A DNA stretch of 64,000 bases from Roseinatronobacter bogoriensis DSM 18756. Lineage in GTDB: Bacteria > Pseudomonadota > Alphaproteobacteria > Rhodobacterales > Rhodobacteraceae. Made by a program: the position numbers and the translations under genes. The notes under the pieces were generated by a model, which had not been told where the DNA came from, ran no database searches, and worked only from the letters and a program-made list of their open reading frames with translations. The DNA lies in assembly GCF_004366635.1 (NCBI RefSeq), contig NZ_SORN01000003.1:360916-424915 (forward strand), read 5' to 3'. Below, piece after piece: positions 18,661 to 27,495 of this stretch (the stretch's first letter is position 1; every line of letters begins with the position of its first letter).

Positions 18661-18692
18661 CTTGACCTTCCCACCATGGGAACCCTTATCTG
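18661..18692 (+). promoter_or_regulatory. CueR-type dyad and promoter for copA-cueR
   Basis: The -35 TTGACC (18662-18667) and -10 TATCTG (18687-18692) are 19 bases apart, the MerR-family overlong spacing. The dyad TTCCCA-CCA-TGGGAA fills the spacer. It closely resembles the Escherichia coli copA CueR operator (ACCTTCC...GGAAGGT). Confidence 0.82.
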
Positions 18693-18727
18693 TGTCCAAA
18701 ACCGCCCGAGAAATGTGAGTCGCCCCT

Positions 18728-21196
18728 ATGAACGCCCCCGCCAAACCCCTTGCCGCCCGCTCCCTGCCCATCGAAGGGATGACTTGTGCCTCCTGCGTGG
18801 GCCGCGTGGAACGCGCCCTGCGCGCCGTGCCGGGCGTGGACGGGGCTGATGTGAACCTTGCAACCGAACGCGCAGAAATTCGTTTTGCTGGACCGATTGA
18901 CCCAGAGGCCCTGCGCGAAGCTGTGCAGAATGCCGGGTTTGATGTAGGCGCGAGCACGGTTGAGCTGGAAATTGACGGGATGACCTGCGCCTCTTGTATC
19001 GGGCGTGTCGAACGCGCGCTGCAGGCCGTGCCGGGTGTGGCCAAGGCGCACGTCAACCTTGCGACCGAGCGGGCCACGATCACAGGCACAGCCGATAGCG
19101 ACGCGCTGATCGCCGCAATTGACCGCGCGGGTTATGACGCACGCACCCGCCGCGCTGTTGCCGAAGACAACACTTTAGCAGGACGCCGCGAAGCCGAGGC
19201 AACAGAGTTGCGCCGCGATCTTATCATTGCAGCGGCGCTGACCCTGCCTGTATTCGCCCTCGAAATGGGCTCGCACATGATCCCGCCAGTGCATCACCTT
19301 ATCATGTCCACGATCGGGATGCAGACAAGCTGGCTGATCCAGTTCGCGCTGACCACACTTGTCATGGCCTTTCCGGGCATCCGCTTCTACGCGCTTGGCT
19401 TTCCCGCGCTCGCACGTGGCGCGCCGGATATGAACAGCCTTGTCGCGGTTGGGACGATGGCGGCGTTTCTCTATTCGCTGGTGGCCACTTTCGCACCCGC
19501 GCTGCTGCCTGCGGGCACGGTGAATGTCTATTATGAACCTGCCGCCGTGATCGTGACCCTGATCCTGCTGGGCCGCTGGCTGGAGGCGCGCGCCAAGGGC
19601 CGCACTTCGCAGGCGATCCAGCGCTTGATCGGGTTGCAGGCCAAAACCGCGCGGGTGCGCCGCGACGGGGGCAGCGTGGATATTCCGGTGGCCGAGGTCG
19701 CGCCCGATGATGTGATCGAGCTGCGCCCCGGTGAGCGTGTGCCAGTGGATGGCGAAGTGATCGAGGGCGAGAGCTATGTCGACGAGTCGATGATCACGGG
19801 CGAGCCGGTGCCGGTCGAGAAGCGCGAGGGCGCGACAATCGTAGGCGGCACGGTCAACCAGACTGGCGCGCTGGCCTTGCGCGCGACCGCTGTCGGCGGG
19901 GATACGATGCTGGCGCAGATCATCCGCATGGTGGAATCGGCCCAAGGCGCGAAGCTGCCCATTCAAGCACTGGTGGACCGCGTGACCATGTGGTTCGTGC
20001 CTGCGGTGATCGCGGTCGCGGTGCTGACTTTCATCATCTGGTTCAGCTTTGGCCCTGCGCCTGCGCTGACCTTCGGGCTGGTGAACGCGGTCGCCGTGCT
20101 GATCATCGCCTGCCCCTGCGCCATGGGGCTGGCCACGCCCACCTCGATCATGGTGGGCACGGGGCGCGGAGCCGAGACTGGCGTGCTGTTTCGCAAGGGC
20201 GAGGCTTTGCAGCTTCTGAAAGAGGCGCGCGTCGTGGCGTTTGACAAGACTGGCACGCTGACCGAAGGCGCGCCGAAGCTGACCGATCTGGAACTGGCCG
20301 GTGGATTTGAGCGCGAGACTGTGCTGGCGCAGGTTGCGGCGGTCGAGGCAAAATCTGAACACCCAATCGCGCGTGCAATCGTGGAGGCCGCAGAGGGGCT
20401 GACGCTGCCCGAAGTGACCAGCTTCGAGAGCATCACCGGCTTTGGCGTCACCGCACAGGCCGGGGGGGCGCGCGTCGAGATCGGGGCAGACCGCTACATG
20501 GCGCGCCTTGGCCTTGACGTCGGTATCTTTGCCAAGACGGCAGCAAAACTGGGCGATGAGGGCAAGACGCCGCTTTATGCCGCCATTGACGGGAAACTCG
20601 CGGCGATCATCGCCGTGGCCGACCCGATCAAGCCGGAAACGCCGGATGCCATCCGCACGCTGCACAACCTCGGGCTCAAGGTCGCCATGGTCACTGGTGA
20701 CAACCGCCGCACGGCAGAAGCCATCGCGCGCCAGCTTGGCATTGACCATGTGGTCGCCGAGGTCCTGCCCGAAGGCAAGCTTGACGCCGTGCGCGACCTG
20801 AAAGCAACCCATGGGCGGCTGGCTTTCGTGGGCGATGGCATCAATGACGCGCCCGCACTGGCCGAGGCGGATGTAGGGATCGCCATCGGCACAGGCACAG
20901 ATGTCGCCATTGAGGCGGCGGATGTGGTGCTGATGTCAGGCTCGCTGCGCGGCGTGCCGAACGCGATTGCGCTCTCGAAAGCGACCATTCGCAATATCCG
21001 GCAGAACCTTTTCTGGGCATTTGCCTATAACACTGCGTTGATTCCGGTTGCGGCCGGGGTGCTTTGGCCCGCCTTCGGCATCCTGCTGTCACCAATCTTC
21101 GCGGCGGGTGCGATGGCGCTGTCCTCGGTCTTCGTGCTGGGCAATGCGCTGCGCCTGCGCAACTGGTCCGCCCCAATGCAGGAGGGCAAGCCATGA
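18728..21196 (+). CDS. copA: Cu(I)-translocating P1B-type ATPase CopA
   Basis: This 822-residue copper exporter has two N-terminal HMA domains with GMTCASC at about 17-23 and again near 85. The transmembrane metal site is CPC (ACPCAMG, about 461). The catalytic core holds DKTGT (phosphorylated Asp, about 505), SEHP (543), TGDN and GDGIND (702). Copper-ATPase signatures YN near 775 (AFAYNTALIPVA) and the MxxSS segment (MALSSVFVLGNALRLR) near the end support Cu(I). A CueR-type promoter lies just upstream and its stop overlaps the cueR start by ATGA. Confidence 0.95.
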   Translation: MNAPAKPLAARSLPIEGMTCASCVGRVERALRAVPGVDGADVNLATERAEIRFAGPIDPEALREAVQNAGFDVGASTVELEIDGMTCASCIGRVERALQAVPGVAKAHVNLATERATITGTADSDALIAAIDRAGYDARTRRAVAEDNTLAGRREAEATELRRDLIIAAALTLPVFALEMGSHMIPPVHHLIMSTIGMQTSWLIQFALTTLVMAFPGIRFYALGFPALARGAPDMNSLVAVGTMAAFLYSLVATFAPALLPAGTVNVYYEPAAVIVTLILLGRWLEARAKGRTSQAIQRLIGLQAKTARVRRDGGSVDIPVAEVAPDDVIELRPGERVPVDGEVIEGESYVDESMITGEPVPVEKREGATIVGGTVNQTGALALRATAVGGDTMLAQIIRMVESAQGAKLPIQALVDRVTMWFVPAVIAVAVLTFIIWFSFGPAPALTFGLVNAVAVLIIACPCAMGLATPTSIMVGTGRGAETGVLFRKGEALQLLKEARVVAFDKTGTLTEGAPKLTDLELAGGFERETVLAQVAAVEAKSEHPIARAIVEAAEGLTLPEVTSFESITGFGVTAQAGGARVEIGADRYMARLGLDVGIFAKTAAKLGDEGKTPLYAAIDGKLAAIIAVADPIKPETPDAIRTLHNLGLKVAMVTGDNRRTAEAIARQLGIDHVVAEVLPEGKLDAVRDLKATHGRLAFVGDGINDAPALAEADVGIAIGTGTDVAIEAADVVLMSGSLRGVPNAIALSKATIRNIRQNLFWAFAYNTALIPVAAGVLWPAFGILLSPIFAAGAMALSSVFVLGNALRLRNWSAPMQEGKP

Positions 21197-21630
21197 ATAT
21201 CGGCGAAGCGGCCAAGGCCTCGGGCGTCTCGGCCAAGATGATCCGCTATTATGAGGAAACCGGCCTGATCCCGCCTGTTGCGCGAACTAACGCAGGCTAT
21301 CGCATATACTCCGATCAGGACGTGCATATGCTGCGCTTCATCCGCCGCGCGCGAGATTTGGGGTTCAGCGTCGAGGGTATTCGCGAACTTCTTGGCCTCT
21401 GGCGCGACCACGACCGCCAGAGCGCGGATGTCAAACGCCTTGCGCTGGCCCATGTTGCCGATCTGCGCCTGAAAATCCGCGAGTTGGAGGATATGGCCAC
21501 AACGCTGGAAACCCTCGCCGCCTGTTGCCACGGCAATGACCGCCCTGATTGCCCGATCCTGTCCGAACTGGAAGCGCCAACAGCACTGCCCACGAAAAAA
21601 GGCACTGTCCGCAAGCTGAGCGGGTTCTGA
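21193..21630 (+). CDS. cueR: CueR, MerR-family Cu(I)-responsive activator
   Basis: This 145-residue protein has an N-terminal winged helix-turn-helix (MNIGEAAKASGVSAKMIRYY, then AGYRIYSDQDVHMLRFI), a long dimerisation helix, and a metal loop with CHGNDRPDCPIL, the C-x7-C pattern of CueR. It presumably activates both divergent promoters at 18.6 kb, so the operon copA-cueR is self-regulated. The ATG overlaps the copA stop (ATGA). The C-terminal tail after the metal loop is about 20 residues longer than in the Escherichia coli protein. Confidence 0.93.
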   Translation: MNIGEAAKASGVSAKMIRYYEETGLIPPVARTNAGYRIYSDQDVHMLRFIRRARDLGFSVEGIRELLGLWRDHDRQSADVKRLALAHVADLRLKIRELEDMATTLETLAACCHGNDRPDCPILSELEAPTALPTKKGTVRKLSGF

Positions 21631-21800
21631 CATAGGACACAACAAAGCGATGAGCGAAAGCACCGCATGCAGATACCGGCGGCCCCCATGAGGCAAGGGT
21701 CATCGCGAGACTGTGGCCTTTCCGGATGTGATACCGCCCACAGGGTTCGGCGATGCTTTATTTTTAGTCATCGCACGTGCCGTCTCTGAGATAGTTTTGA

Positions 21801-22328
21801 CTATCGCCCAATGCGTGGAGGTTTTTCGCGTTGCGTATTTGTGTCCGCATCCAGATGAATCGCCTTGCGCATTCGCGCATGGATATAGCCGAGCGTCACG
21901 CTGAAGGTGGCCAGCATGGGAAACATCAACAGCGCGGGCCACAGCCCGTAGCCAAGCCGTAAGCCGAAAACTCCGTGGCCGACCAGCAGGAAGAAGCCCG
22001 TGATCATGGCACCCCACGCCAGCAGCGCAAAGCTCAGGCCTTTGACCCAGAAGCTCTGACCCGGCAGATGGTCGTGCAGCCTTGCATAAATAAAGCCCCA
22101 GACCATCGCCCCGGTCAGGTAGGGCAGGACGCCGCCTATCTGGCCGCCCGCCCATACGCCAAGCAGGCGCTGGAAATCCTCATAGGGTTGGAAGCGGGGC
22201 AGGATGCCAAGCGCATCCTTTCCTAGCATCAACGCGCTGTGGACGATCAGCCCGGCAATTCCGGCGACCAGCGCGGTGGCCAGCGACCGCAGCAAGCGCG
22301 GTAGCCATTGCGCAGGGATGCCCCTCAT
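21801..22328 (-). CDS. inner-membrane protein of unknown function
   Basis: This 175-residue protein has four hydrophobic segments (TALVAGIAGLIVHSALML, LPYLTGAMVWGFIYARLH, GLSFALLAWGAMITGFFLLV, WPALLMFPMLATFSVTLGYI). The start MRGIPAQWL at 22328 overlaps the stop of the preceding gene by ATGA, so the two are translationally coupled. No family is recognised with confidence. The operon also includes the genes at 22325 and 22781, suggesting a small membrane complex. Confidence 0.6.
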   Translation of the reverse strand: MRGIPAQWLPRLLRSLATALVAGIAGLIVHSALMLGKDALGILPRFQPYEDFQRLLGVWAGGQIGGVLPYLTGAMVWGFIYARLHDHLPGQSFWVKGLSFALLAWGAMITGFFLLVGHGVFGLRLGYGLWPALLMFPMLATFSVTLGYIHARMRKAIHLDADTNTQREKPPRIGR

Positions 22329-22768
22329 GCCCCCGCTGCCCGTATCGCGCGGGCGCCCAGAAGATGACGACGGGTCAGCCAGACCACGACCGGCGGAATG
22401 ATCAGCCATTGCAGGATCGGGGTCAGACCCGTGCCGAAGGGCGGCACCAGCGGCATCAACTCCGAATAGCCCCAGCGCAGGCTGACATTGGTGTAGTAAT
22501 ACTCGAAGCCGATGGTCAACAGAATGCCCACGGCGAGGAAGAGCCCGAGCGGCAGCTTTCTGGGCCCGAGCACCCAGTCGCGGCTGCGCGCTGCAAGGCT
22601 GGCCACCCAGAAGGCCGTCAAAGCGAAACCCACATCGCCGATGGTGGCCGACAGGCATAGCTTGATCGCCTCCCAGTGCTCCATATCGGACATGCCGGCA
22701 AATGCCGGCACCTCACATAGGCCTGCCGGGCGTTCTGCGCTGCTCGCCTGGTTGCGGGTTTCTCTCAT
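22325..22768 (-). CDS. inner-membrane protein of unknown function
   Basis: This 147-residue protein has four hydrophobic segments, with the family-like stretch EYYYTNVSLRWGYSELMPL between the second and third. The ATG at 22768 has a good GAGAGGAC site, 12 bases after the upstream micro-gene. However the first 25 residues include PAFAGM, encoded by the inverted repeat TGCCGGCATTTGCCGGCA, so a repeat may have enlarged the N-terminus. Starts at 22693 (MSDMEHW) or 22684 (MEHWEAI) are also possible. It couples by ATGA overlap to the next gene. Confidence 0.6.
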   Translation of the reverse strand: MRETRNQASSAERPAGLCEVPAFAGMSDMEHWEAIKLCLSATIGDVGFALTAFWVASLAARSRDWVLGPRKLPLGLFLAVGILLTIGFEYYYTNVSLRWGYSELMPLVPPFGTGLTPILQWLIIPPVVVWLTRRHLLGARAIRAAGA

Positions 22769-22780
22769 GGGTCCTCTCGC

Positions 22781-22903
22781 TCACTTCATCAGGTATTTGA
22801 TCAGCGCGGCGATCGTGAGGAGCAGGATCGCGAGGATCAGTCCCATCCAGAACCAGTGCAGGGCCATTGCCCAGCCGCTCATCATTTCCCAATCACGCAT
22901 CAT
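22781..22903 (-). CDS. 40-residue single-span membrane micro-protein
   Basis: A frame of 41 codons begins with tandem ATGs at 22903 behind AAAAGGAGACGACC. It encodes a Trp/Met-rich start (MMRDWEMMSGWAMALHWFW) and one strong hydrophobic helix ending IKYLMK. The next gene starts 13 bases downstream with its own ribosome binding site. The Met-rich face facing the outside or membrane fits the copper context. No family is recognised. Confidence 0.6.
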   Translation of the reverse strand: MMRDWEMMSGWAMALHWFWMGLILAILLLTIAALIKYLMK

Positions 22904-22969
22904 GGTCGTCTCCTTTTCAGGGTTGGGGCTGCCGGAACCGCCGGTCCCGACAGCCAGTCAGGGGCCGTT

Positions 22970-23650
22970 TCAGTCGATCTGACGGAAGAGGCCCGGGAAG
23001 CGGTTGAAGGCGAGGCGCTGAACGAGCGAGCCATCCACCGTTACGATCTCGGCGATGATGCTGCCGTCGTCACCCTCGGTGATCTCGCCCAACTCGAGGC
23101 GCGGATTGCCATGACGCTCCAGCAGATGCGACAGGAAGGTCTCGACCCGGGCCGGGGTCATCTCGCTGGGCGCCCCATGCGCCATCCCGTAGAGCACATG
23201 TGGGCCAAGACCGTGGCCATGCCCCTGCGGGCCGCTCCGCATCATCGGGCCCATGGGCATGCCGTCCATGCCCATCATGCTGGATCGCGGCATGCCGCCG
23301 CCCATCATGCCGTCGCGCATCATCCCGCGACCCATCACGCCAGGCGCCGTCTCGCCATCATCCATCATGCCCTGGCCCATCATCCCGTCACCGCGCATGC
23401 CGCCCATCATTCCGTACATGCCGCCATCGGCCATCATGCGCATCATCATCTGCATCATTTCGGGCGTCATCATACCTTCCATGGCCTCCATGCCCGGCAT
23501 CATCGGCATGTCGGTCTCGGGCGCGGTCGCCTCGACCTCCGGGTGGTGCGCGGCATGGTCGTCCTCGGGCGTTTCCGCGATGGCGGTCATGCTCATTGCG
23601 ATGAGCGCGGCTCCGGCAACAAGGCCGGTCAGTCTGGATCTGGTTTTCAT
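22970..23650 (-). CDS. exported methionine-rich protein, probable periplasmic copper binder
   Basis: This 226-residue protein has a signal peptide (LVAGAALIAMSMTAIAE). Residues 45-140 are extremely Met-rich with repeats such as MMPGMEAMEGMMTPEMMQMM, GMMGGMRGDGMMGQGMM and GMMRDGMMGGGM. Such Met clusters bind Cu(I) in periplasmic proteins. The C-terminal 65 residues are an ordinary folded domain (ARVETFLSHLLERHGNPRLE). It follows the F510_1955-type gene and precedes the micro-membrane operon on the same strand. No enzymatic motif is seen. Confidence 0.75.
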   Translation of the reverse strand: MKTRSRLTGLVAGAALIAMSMTAIAETPEDDHAAHHPEVEATAPETDMPMMPGMEAMEGMMTPEMMQMMMRMMADGGMYGMMGGMRGDGMMGQGMMDDGETAPGVMGRGMMRDGMMGGGMPRSSMMGMDGMPMGPMMRSGPQGHGHGLGPHVLYGMAHGAPSEMTPARVETFLSHLLERHGNPRLELGEITEGDDGSIIAEIVTVDGSLVQRLAFNRFPGLFRQID

Positions 23651-23716
23651 GGTATCTCTCCGTTCTTCGGGGTTGGTCGTGAAGGTCGCGCGCGCCGTCT
23701 GGCGCGCGCGGCGGTG

Positions 23717-24619
23717 TCAATCGATGCCCATCTGGCGCCAGTTGCGCCCGCCATCCTCGGAGGCGAGCACCTCGCCGTGCTGGGTGGCGGTGAAAATGCG
23801 CTCGGGCGTCTGCGGGTCGGCGGCGAAATAGAGCAGGAAACGGTCCTCGAAGCCGGGATGGAGGCGCTCCCATTCGCTCTCACCTTCAGCCCGGCGGACC
23901 AGGCCCTCATCGAAGATGAAGGCATGCAGGATGCCGTCCTGCGTGACCTCGACCAGCGTCACCGGCGCCTGTGCAGGGTGCGCGCGCTGCCACCCCTCGG
24001 CGTCGGCGGCACTGACGAAGAGTCCGGTCTCGGTGGCCGCATAGAGCCTCTCTGGATCATCCGCCGAGGCGGCGATGTCGATCAGCCCTACGGGCGCATC
24101 CGCCACCATCTCCCATGTCGCGCCACCGTCGCGGCTGCGCTGAAGCCCGCCATAATCGCCCCAGACCACGTTCGGGTCGGCCTTGCTGATATCCATCTGG
24201 TGAAAATCGACCGGCCCGTTCACCCCGTCCGAAAGCTTCTCCCAACGCACGCCCCCGTCCGAGCTGGCAATGACGCCCAGGTTGCCGCCGCGCGCCGGAT
24301 GGCCGCTGGCGAGGAAACCGGCGGGCTCCACAGGGTGGGCAACGAAACCCATCAGATCATCGCTGTGGTCGGAGATCTGCACAGTCAGCCCGCTCTCAAT
24401 GTCGAGCGCATGCAATCCGTGATGCGTGGCGATCATCAGCCGGTTCGGGTCCTGACGATCGACCGCAAGCCCGTGGATATGCGTGCGTGCAAGCAAGTCG
24501 GCAAGCGGCGTCTCGGCGCTGGCCGATATGCCTGCACCGAAGGCGAGCGCCCCGCCAAGGCCAAGCACAGCTATGCCAGAGGCGATCAGGATCCTGCGTC
24601 GGTTGATCTTCATGTTCAT
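23717..24619 (-). CDS. F510_1955-like beta-propeller (sialidase/BNR-type) exported protein
   Basis: This 300-residue protein has a twin-arginine-like export signal (KINRRRILIASGIAVLG). The mature part contains repeated Asp-box-like strands: SSDGGVRWEKLSDG, SRDGGATWEMVADA and SEDGGRNWRQMGID. These belong to a BNR-type beta-propeller. It resembles proteins annotated as F510_1955-family glycosyl hydrolases that occur beside copper-resistance genes; hydrolase activity has not been shown here. ATG at 24619 follows AAAGGAC. It lies between a DUF2933-type gene and the Met-rich gene on the same strand. Confidence 0.75.
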   Translation of the reverse strand: MNMKINRRRILIASGIAVLGLGGALAFGAGISASAETPLADLLARTHIHGLAVDRQDPNRLMIATHHGLHALDIESGLTVQISDHSDDLMGFVAHPVEPAGFLASGHPARGGNLGVIASSDGGVRWEKLSDGVNGPVDFHQMDISKADPNVVWGDYGGLQRSRDGGATWEMVADAPVGLIDIAASADDPERLYAATETGLFVSAADAEGWQRAHPAQAPVTLVEVTQDGILHAFIFDEGLVRRAEGESEWERLHPGFEDRFLLYFAADPQTPERIFTATQHGEVLASEDGGRNWRQMGID

Positions 24620-24687
24620 GTCCTTTCTGGTGTTCTTCGTGTTGGGTCCGCGCGGGGACGCTGTCGCCATCCAGCGCGTCGATTTCG

Positions 24688-24915
24688 TCACTTGTGGCCT
24701 CCCCCATGTCCGCGATGCATGAAGAGATGCATCCCAAGGCAAATCGCGAGCGGCAGCAGAAGCGGCAGGCTGGCGAATAGATGCACGCGATGCTCGAAGG
24801 CGAGCCCCAGACCGACACCTGCGATTACGACCACGAGCGCCATGCCGAGGGGTGAGCGCAGCAGGCCCGCGATACCGCGACCTCTGGGCTGCGTTTTCTC
24901 CGAATGGTCTGTCAT
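24688..24915 (-). CDS. DUF2933-type small membrane protein
   Basis: This 75-residue protein has two hydrophobic helices (GMALVVVIAGVGLGLAFEH, FASLPLLLPLAICLGMHLFM) and a His/Gly tail MHRGHGGGHK, matching the size and C-terminal His pattern of DUF2933 proteins found in metal-resistance operons. Its start overlaps the end of the P-type ATPase gene by four bases, giving translational coupling. The His-rich tail could bind metal. The precise role is unknown. Confidence 0.75.
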   Translation of the reverse strand: MTDHSEKTQPRGRGIAGLLRSPLGMALVVVIAGVGLGLAFEHRVHLFASLPLLLPLAICLGMHLFMHRGHGGGHK

Positions 24916-27410
24916 TTCCTGACCTCCAGTTTCGCGCGTTTCAGAAGCAGTGAATTGCCGATCACCGAGAGCGAGCTTGCCGTCATGGCGATCACGCCCA
25001 CCATCGGGTGCAGCAGTCCCACTGCCGCAACCGGGATGGCGGCGAGGTTGTAGGCCCAGGCCCAGAACAGGTTCTCGACGATCTTGCGGAAGGTGGCTTT
25101 CGACAGTTGGATCGCCTCGACCACGCGGGTCAGCTCACCGGTGACCAGCGTCACGTCCGCGGCCTCGATCGCTACATCGGCACCTGCGCCGATGGCAATG
25201 CCGACATTGGCCTGTTTCAGCGCAGGGGCGTCGTTGATCCCGTCGCCGACCATGGCGACATGCTGGCCGTGCTTGTCCTGCAGCGCGCGGATGGCATCGA
25301 CCTTGCCCTCGGGCAAGACGCCCGCCATCACCTCGTCGAGCCCGACCTGACGGGCGACGTGGCGGGCCGTGCGTTCATTGTCGCCGGTGACCATGACGAC
25401 ATGGATGCCAAGATCGTGCATTGTCGCAATAGCGGCTTTCGAGTCCTCCTTTATGGTGTCGGCCACGGCCACCAGCCCGGCGGCACGCTCGCCGACGGCC
25501 ACCAGCATCGCCGTCTTGCCCTCGGTCTCCAGCGCGGTCAGGCGTTCTTCCAGATCGCCGAGGCTGATCCCGGCCTCATCCAGCAGCCGCCGACTGCCCA
25601 CGCGCACGGTCTCGCCGTCCAACTCGCCCTGCACGCCGCGCGCGGTGAGCGACTTGAACTTCGTGACCTCGGGCACCTCCAGCCCCCGCTCGCGCGCGCT
25701 GGTCACGATGGCCTGCGCCAGCGGATGCTCGGACCCGGCCTCGACCGCCGCTGCCGCGCGCAGCACCGCCTCCTCATCGAAGCCTTCCAGCGCCACCGCA
25801 TCGGTCAGCGCGGGCTTGCCGCGGGTGATGGTGCCCGTCTTGTCCAACACCACGACCTTGATGTCCTTCAAGGTCTGGATCGCCTCGCCCGAGCGGATCA
25901 GCACACCGCGTTCGGCGCCCAGCCCCGAGCCCACCATCAGCGCAGTGGGCGTGGCCAGCCCCAAGGCGCAGGGGCAGGCGATGACCAGCACCGCAATCAT
26001 GGCGAGGGTCGCGCCCATCAGCGGCGAGATATCCGGGTTGACCCAGGGCAGGAAACCGGCGCCCCAATGCAGGATCGGCTGGAAGATATCGGCGAAGGCC
26101 AGCCAGGTGACAAAGGTGCCAAGCGCGATCACCAGAACGGCGGGCACGAAATACCCTGTCAGCCGGTCGGCAAATTCCTGGATCGGCACCTTGGACCCCT
26201 GCGCCTCCTCTACCAGCTTGATCACCTGGCTGAGGAAGGTGTCGGCGCCGACGCGGGTGGCGCGGATTTTCAGCAGGCCCTCCTTGTTGATCGTGGCCCC
26301 GATCACCGCATCGCCCGGACCCTTTTCGACCGGCACAGATTCACCGGTCGCGATGGATTCGTCCAGATGGCTGTTGCCATCCACGATGTCGCCATCGGTA
26401 GGCACCTTGGCACCAGGGCGCACCAGCATGATGTCGCCGGGCTGCAACTCGGCTACCGGCACCTCGACCTCATCGCCTTCGCGCAGCACGGTGGCGGTCT
26501 TGGCGCCCATGGTGATCAGCCGCTTGATGGCCTGACTGGCCCGACCCTTGGCGCGCGCTTCCAGATAGCGGCCAATCAGGTGAAAGGTCATGATCGTGGC
26601 GGCCATCTCGATGAAGGAGGTCATCTGATAGATGAAACCCAGCAGCCCGATCAGATAGGGCGGCAAGCTGCCCATTGAGATCAGCACGTCCATGTTCGCC
26701 GTGCGGTTGGTCAGCGACCGCCAGGCCGAAACATGCGTGGCCCAGCCGCCGAACAGGAACACCACCGGGAAGGCGAGCACCGCGACTATGGCCAAGTATC
26801 CGGGGATCGGCTGCCAGAACATGTGCGGGCCCATCAGCACCATGATCAGCGTGGCGGGAATGGCCGCTATCCACAGCCGCTTCCATGCGCGGGCGAGATA
26901 GCGGTCTTCTGACGCGGCATCGCTTGTGTGACCCGTGGTTTGGTATTCTTCAGAAGCGTCGACCTCATAGCCTGCACGCTCGACCGCTGCGCGGATGGAC
27001 TGCGCATCGGTTTGGCCTGCATCGAATGTCACTTGAACCCGGTGATTGCTGATATTGGTGTCGAGCTTCTCAATCCCCGGCACGCGGCGGATTGACATTG
27101 ATATAATCCCAGCACAATGATCGCTGCCCATGCCGGGAACCGTCAGCCTGACATTGCGTGAAGTTTTTGCGCCCGCGCCATCCTCAACTTCATATCCCCC
27201 GCGCTCAATCGCGGCCTTCAGATCAGCTGCACTGAGTTTACCTTCATCATAAGTCACTCGGGCGCGATGCGATGCGATGTTGGTCTGAATGTCGCTCACC
27301 CCATCGAGGCGGTACAGCGAGGTCCGTACAAGTCCGGCGCAGTGATCGCTGCCCATGCCGGGAATCGTGAAACTGGTTGTCTGTGATCTGTCATGCGCTC
27401 TCGACGCCAT
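24912..27410 (-). CDS. second P1B-type heavy-metal ATPase with degenerate HMA domains
   Basis: This protein has 832 residues. The catalytic core is intact: CPC metal site (ACPCALG, about 478), DKTGT (about 520), SEHP, TGDN, GDGIND, YN (AWAYNLAAIPVA) and the MxxSS segment, so transport of Cu(I) or a similar ion is likely. The two N-terminal HMA folds carry GMGSDHC (about 18-24 and 95) in place of GMTCxxC: each has lost the first cysteine. That suggests an altered metal sensor or regulatory role. It leads the leftward unit with the DUF2933, F510_1955 and Met-rich genes. Confidence 0.92.
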   Translation of the reverse strand: MASRAHDRSQTTSFTIPGMGSDHCAGLVRTSLYRLDGVSDIQTNIASHRARVTYDEGKLSAADLKAAIERGGYEVEDGAGAKTSRNVRLTVPGMGSDHCAGIISMSIRRVPGIEKLDTNISNHRVQVTFDAGQTDAQSIRAAVERAGYEVDASEEYQTTGHTSDAASEDRYLARAWKRLWIAAIPATLIMVLMGPHMFWQPIPGYLAIVAVLAFPVVFLFGGWATHVSAWRSLTNRTANMDVLISMGSLPPYLIGLLGFIYQMTSFIEMAATIMTFHLIGRYLEARAKGRASQAIKRLITMGAKTATVLREGDEVEVPVAELQPGDIMLVRPGAKVPTDGDIVDGNSHLDESIATGESVPVEKGPGDAVIGATINKEGLLKIRATRVGADTFLSQVIKLVEEAQGSKVPIQEFADRLTGYFVPAVLVIALGTFVTWLAFADIFQPILHWGAGFLPWVNPDISPLMGATLAMIAVLVIACPCALGLATPTALMVGSGLGAERGVLIRSGEAIQTLKDIKVVVLDKTGTITRGKPALTDAVALEGFDEEAVLRAAAAVEAGSEHPLAQAIVTSARERGLEVPEVTKFKSLTARGVQGELDGETVRVGSRRLLDEAGISLGDLEERLTALETEGKTAMLVAVGERAAGLVAVADTIKEDSKAAIATMHDLGIHVVMVTGDNERTARHVARQVGLDEVMAGVLPEGKVDAIRALQDKHGQHVAMVGDGINDAPALKQANVGIAIGAGADVAIEAADVTLVTGELTRVVEAIQLSKATFRKIVENLFWAWAYNLAAIPVAAVGLLHPMVGVIAMTASSLSVIGNSLLLKRAKLEVRK

Positions 27411-27495
27411 GATCTGTCCTCCGAATAGGGTGCGACCGGGGCTGCTGTGACAGCAGCACTGAACACCAAAGCCACAACGGCTTGGTCGAGACGGG

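Noticed and set aside
19175..20812. Long minus-strand open frame (about 545 codons) opposite copA
   Set aside because: Shadow of the copA frame with a His/Arg-rich composition and no ribosome binding site.
22856..24922. Long plus-strand open frame (about 690 codons) opposite the Met-rich and propeller genes
   Set aside because: His/Ala/Arg-rich low-complexity product, antisense to well-supported genes; an effect of high GC content.
25008..26678. Long plus-strand open frame (about 560 codons) opposite the P-type ATPase
   Set aside because: Mirror of the ATPase coding strand, Asp/His/Gly-rich product and no motifs.
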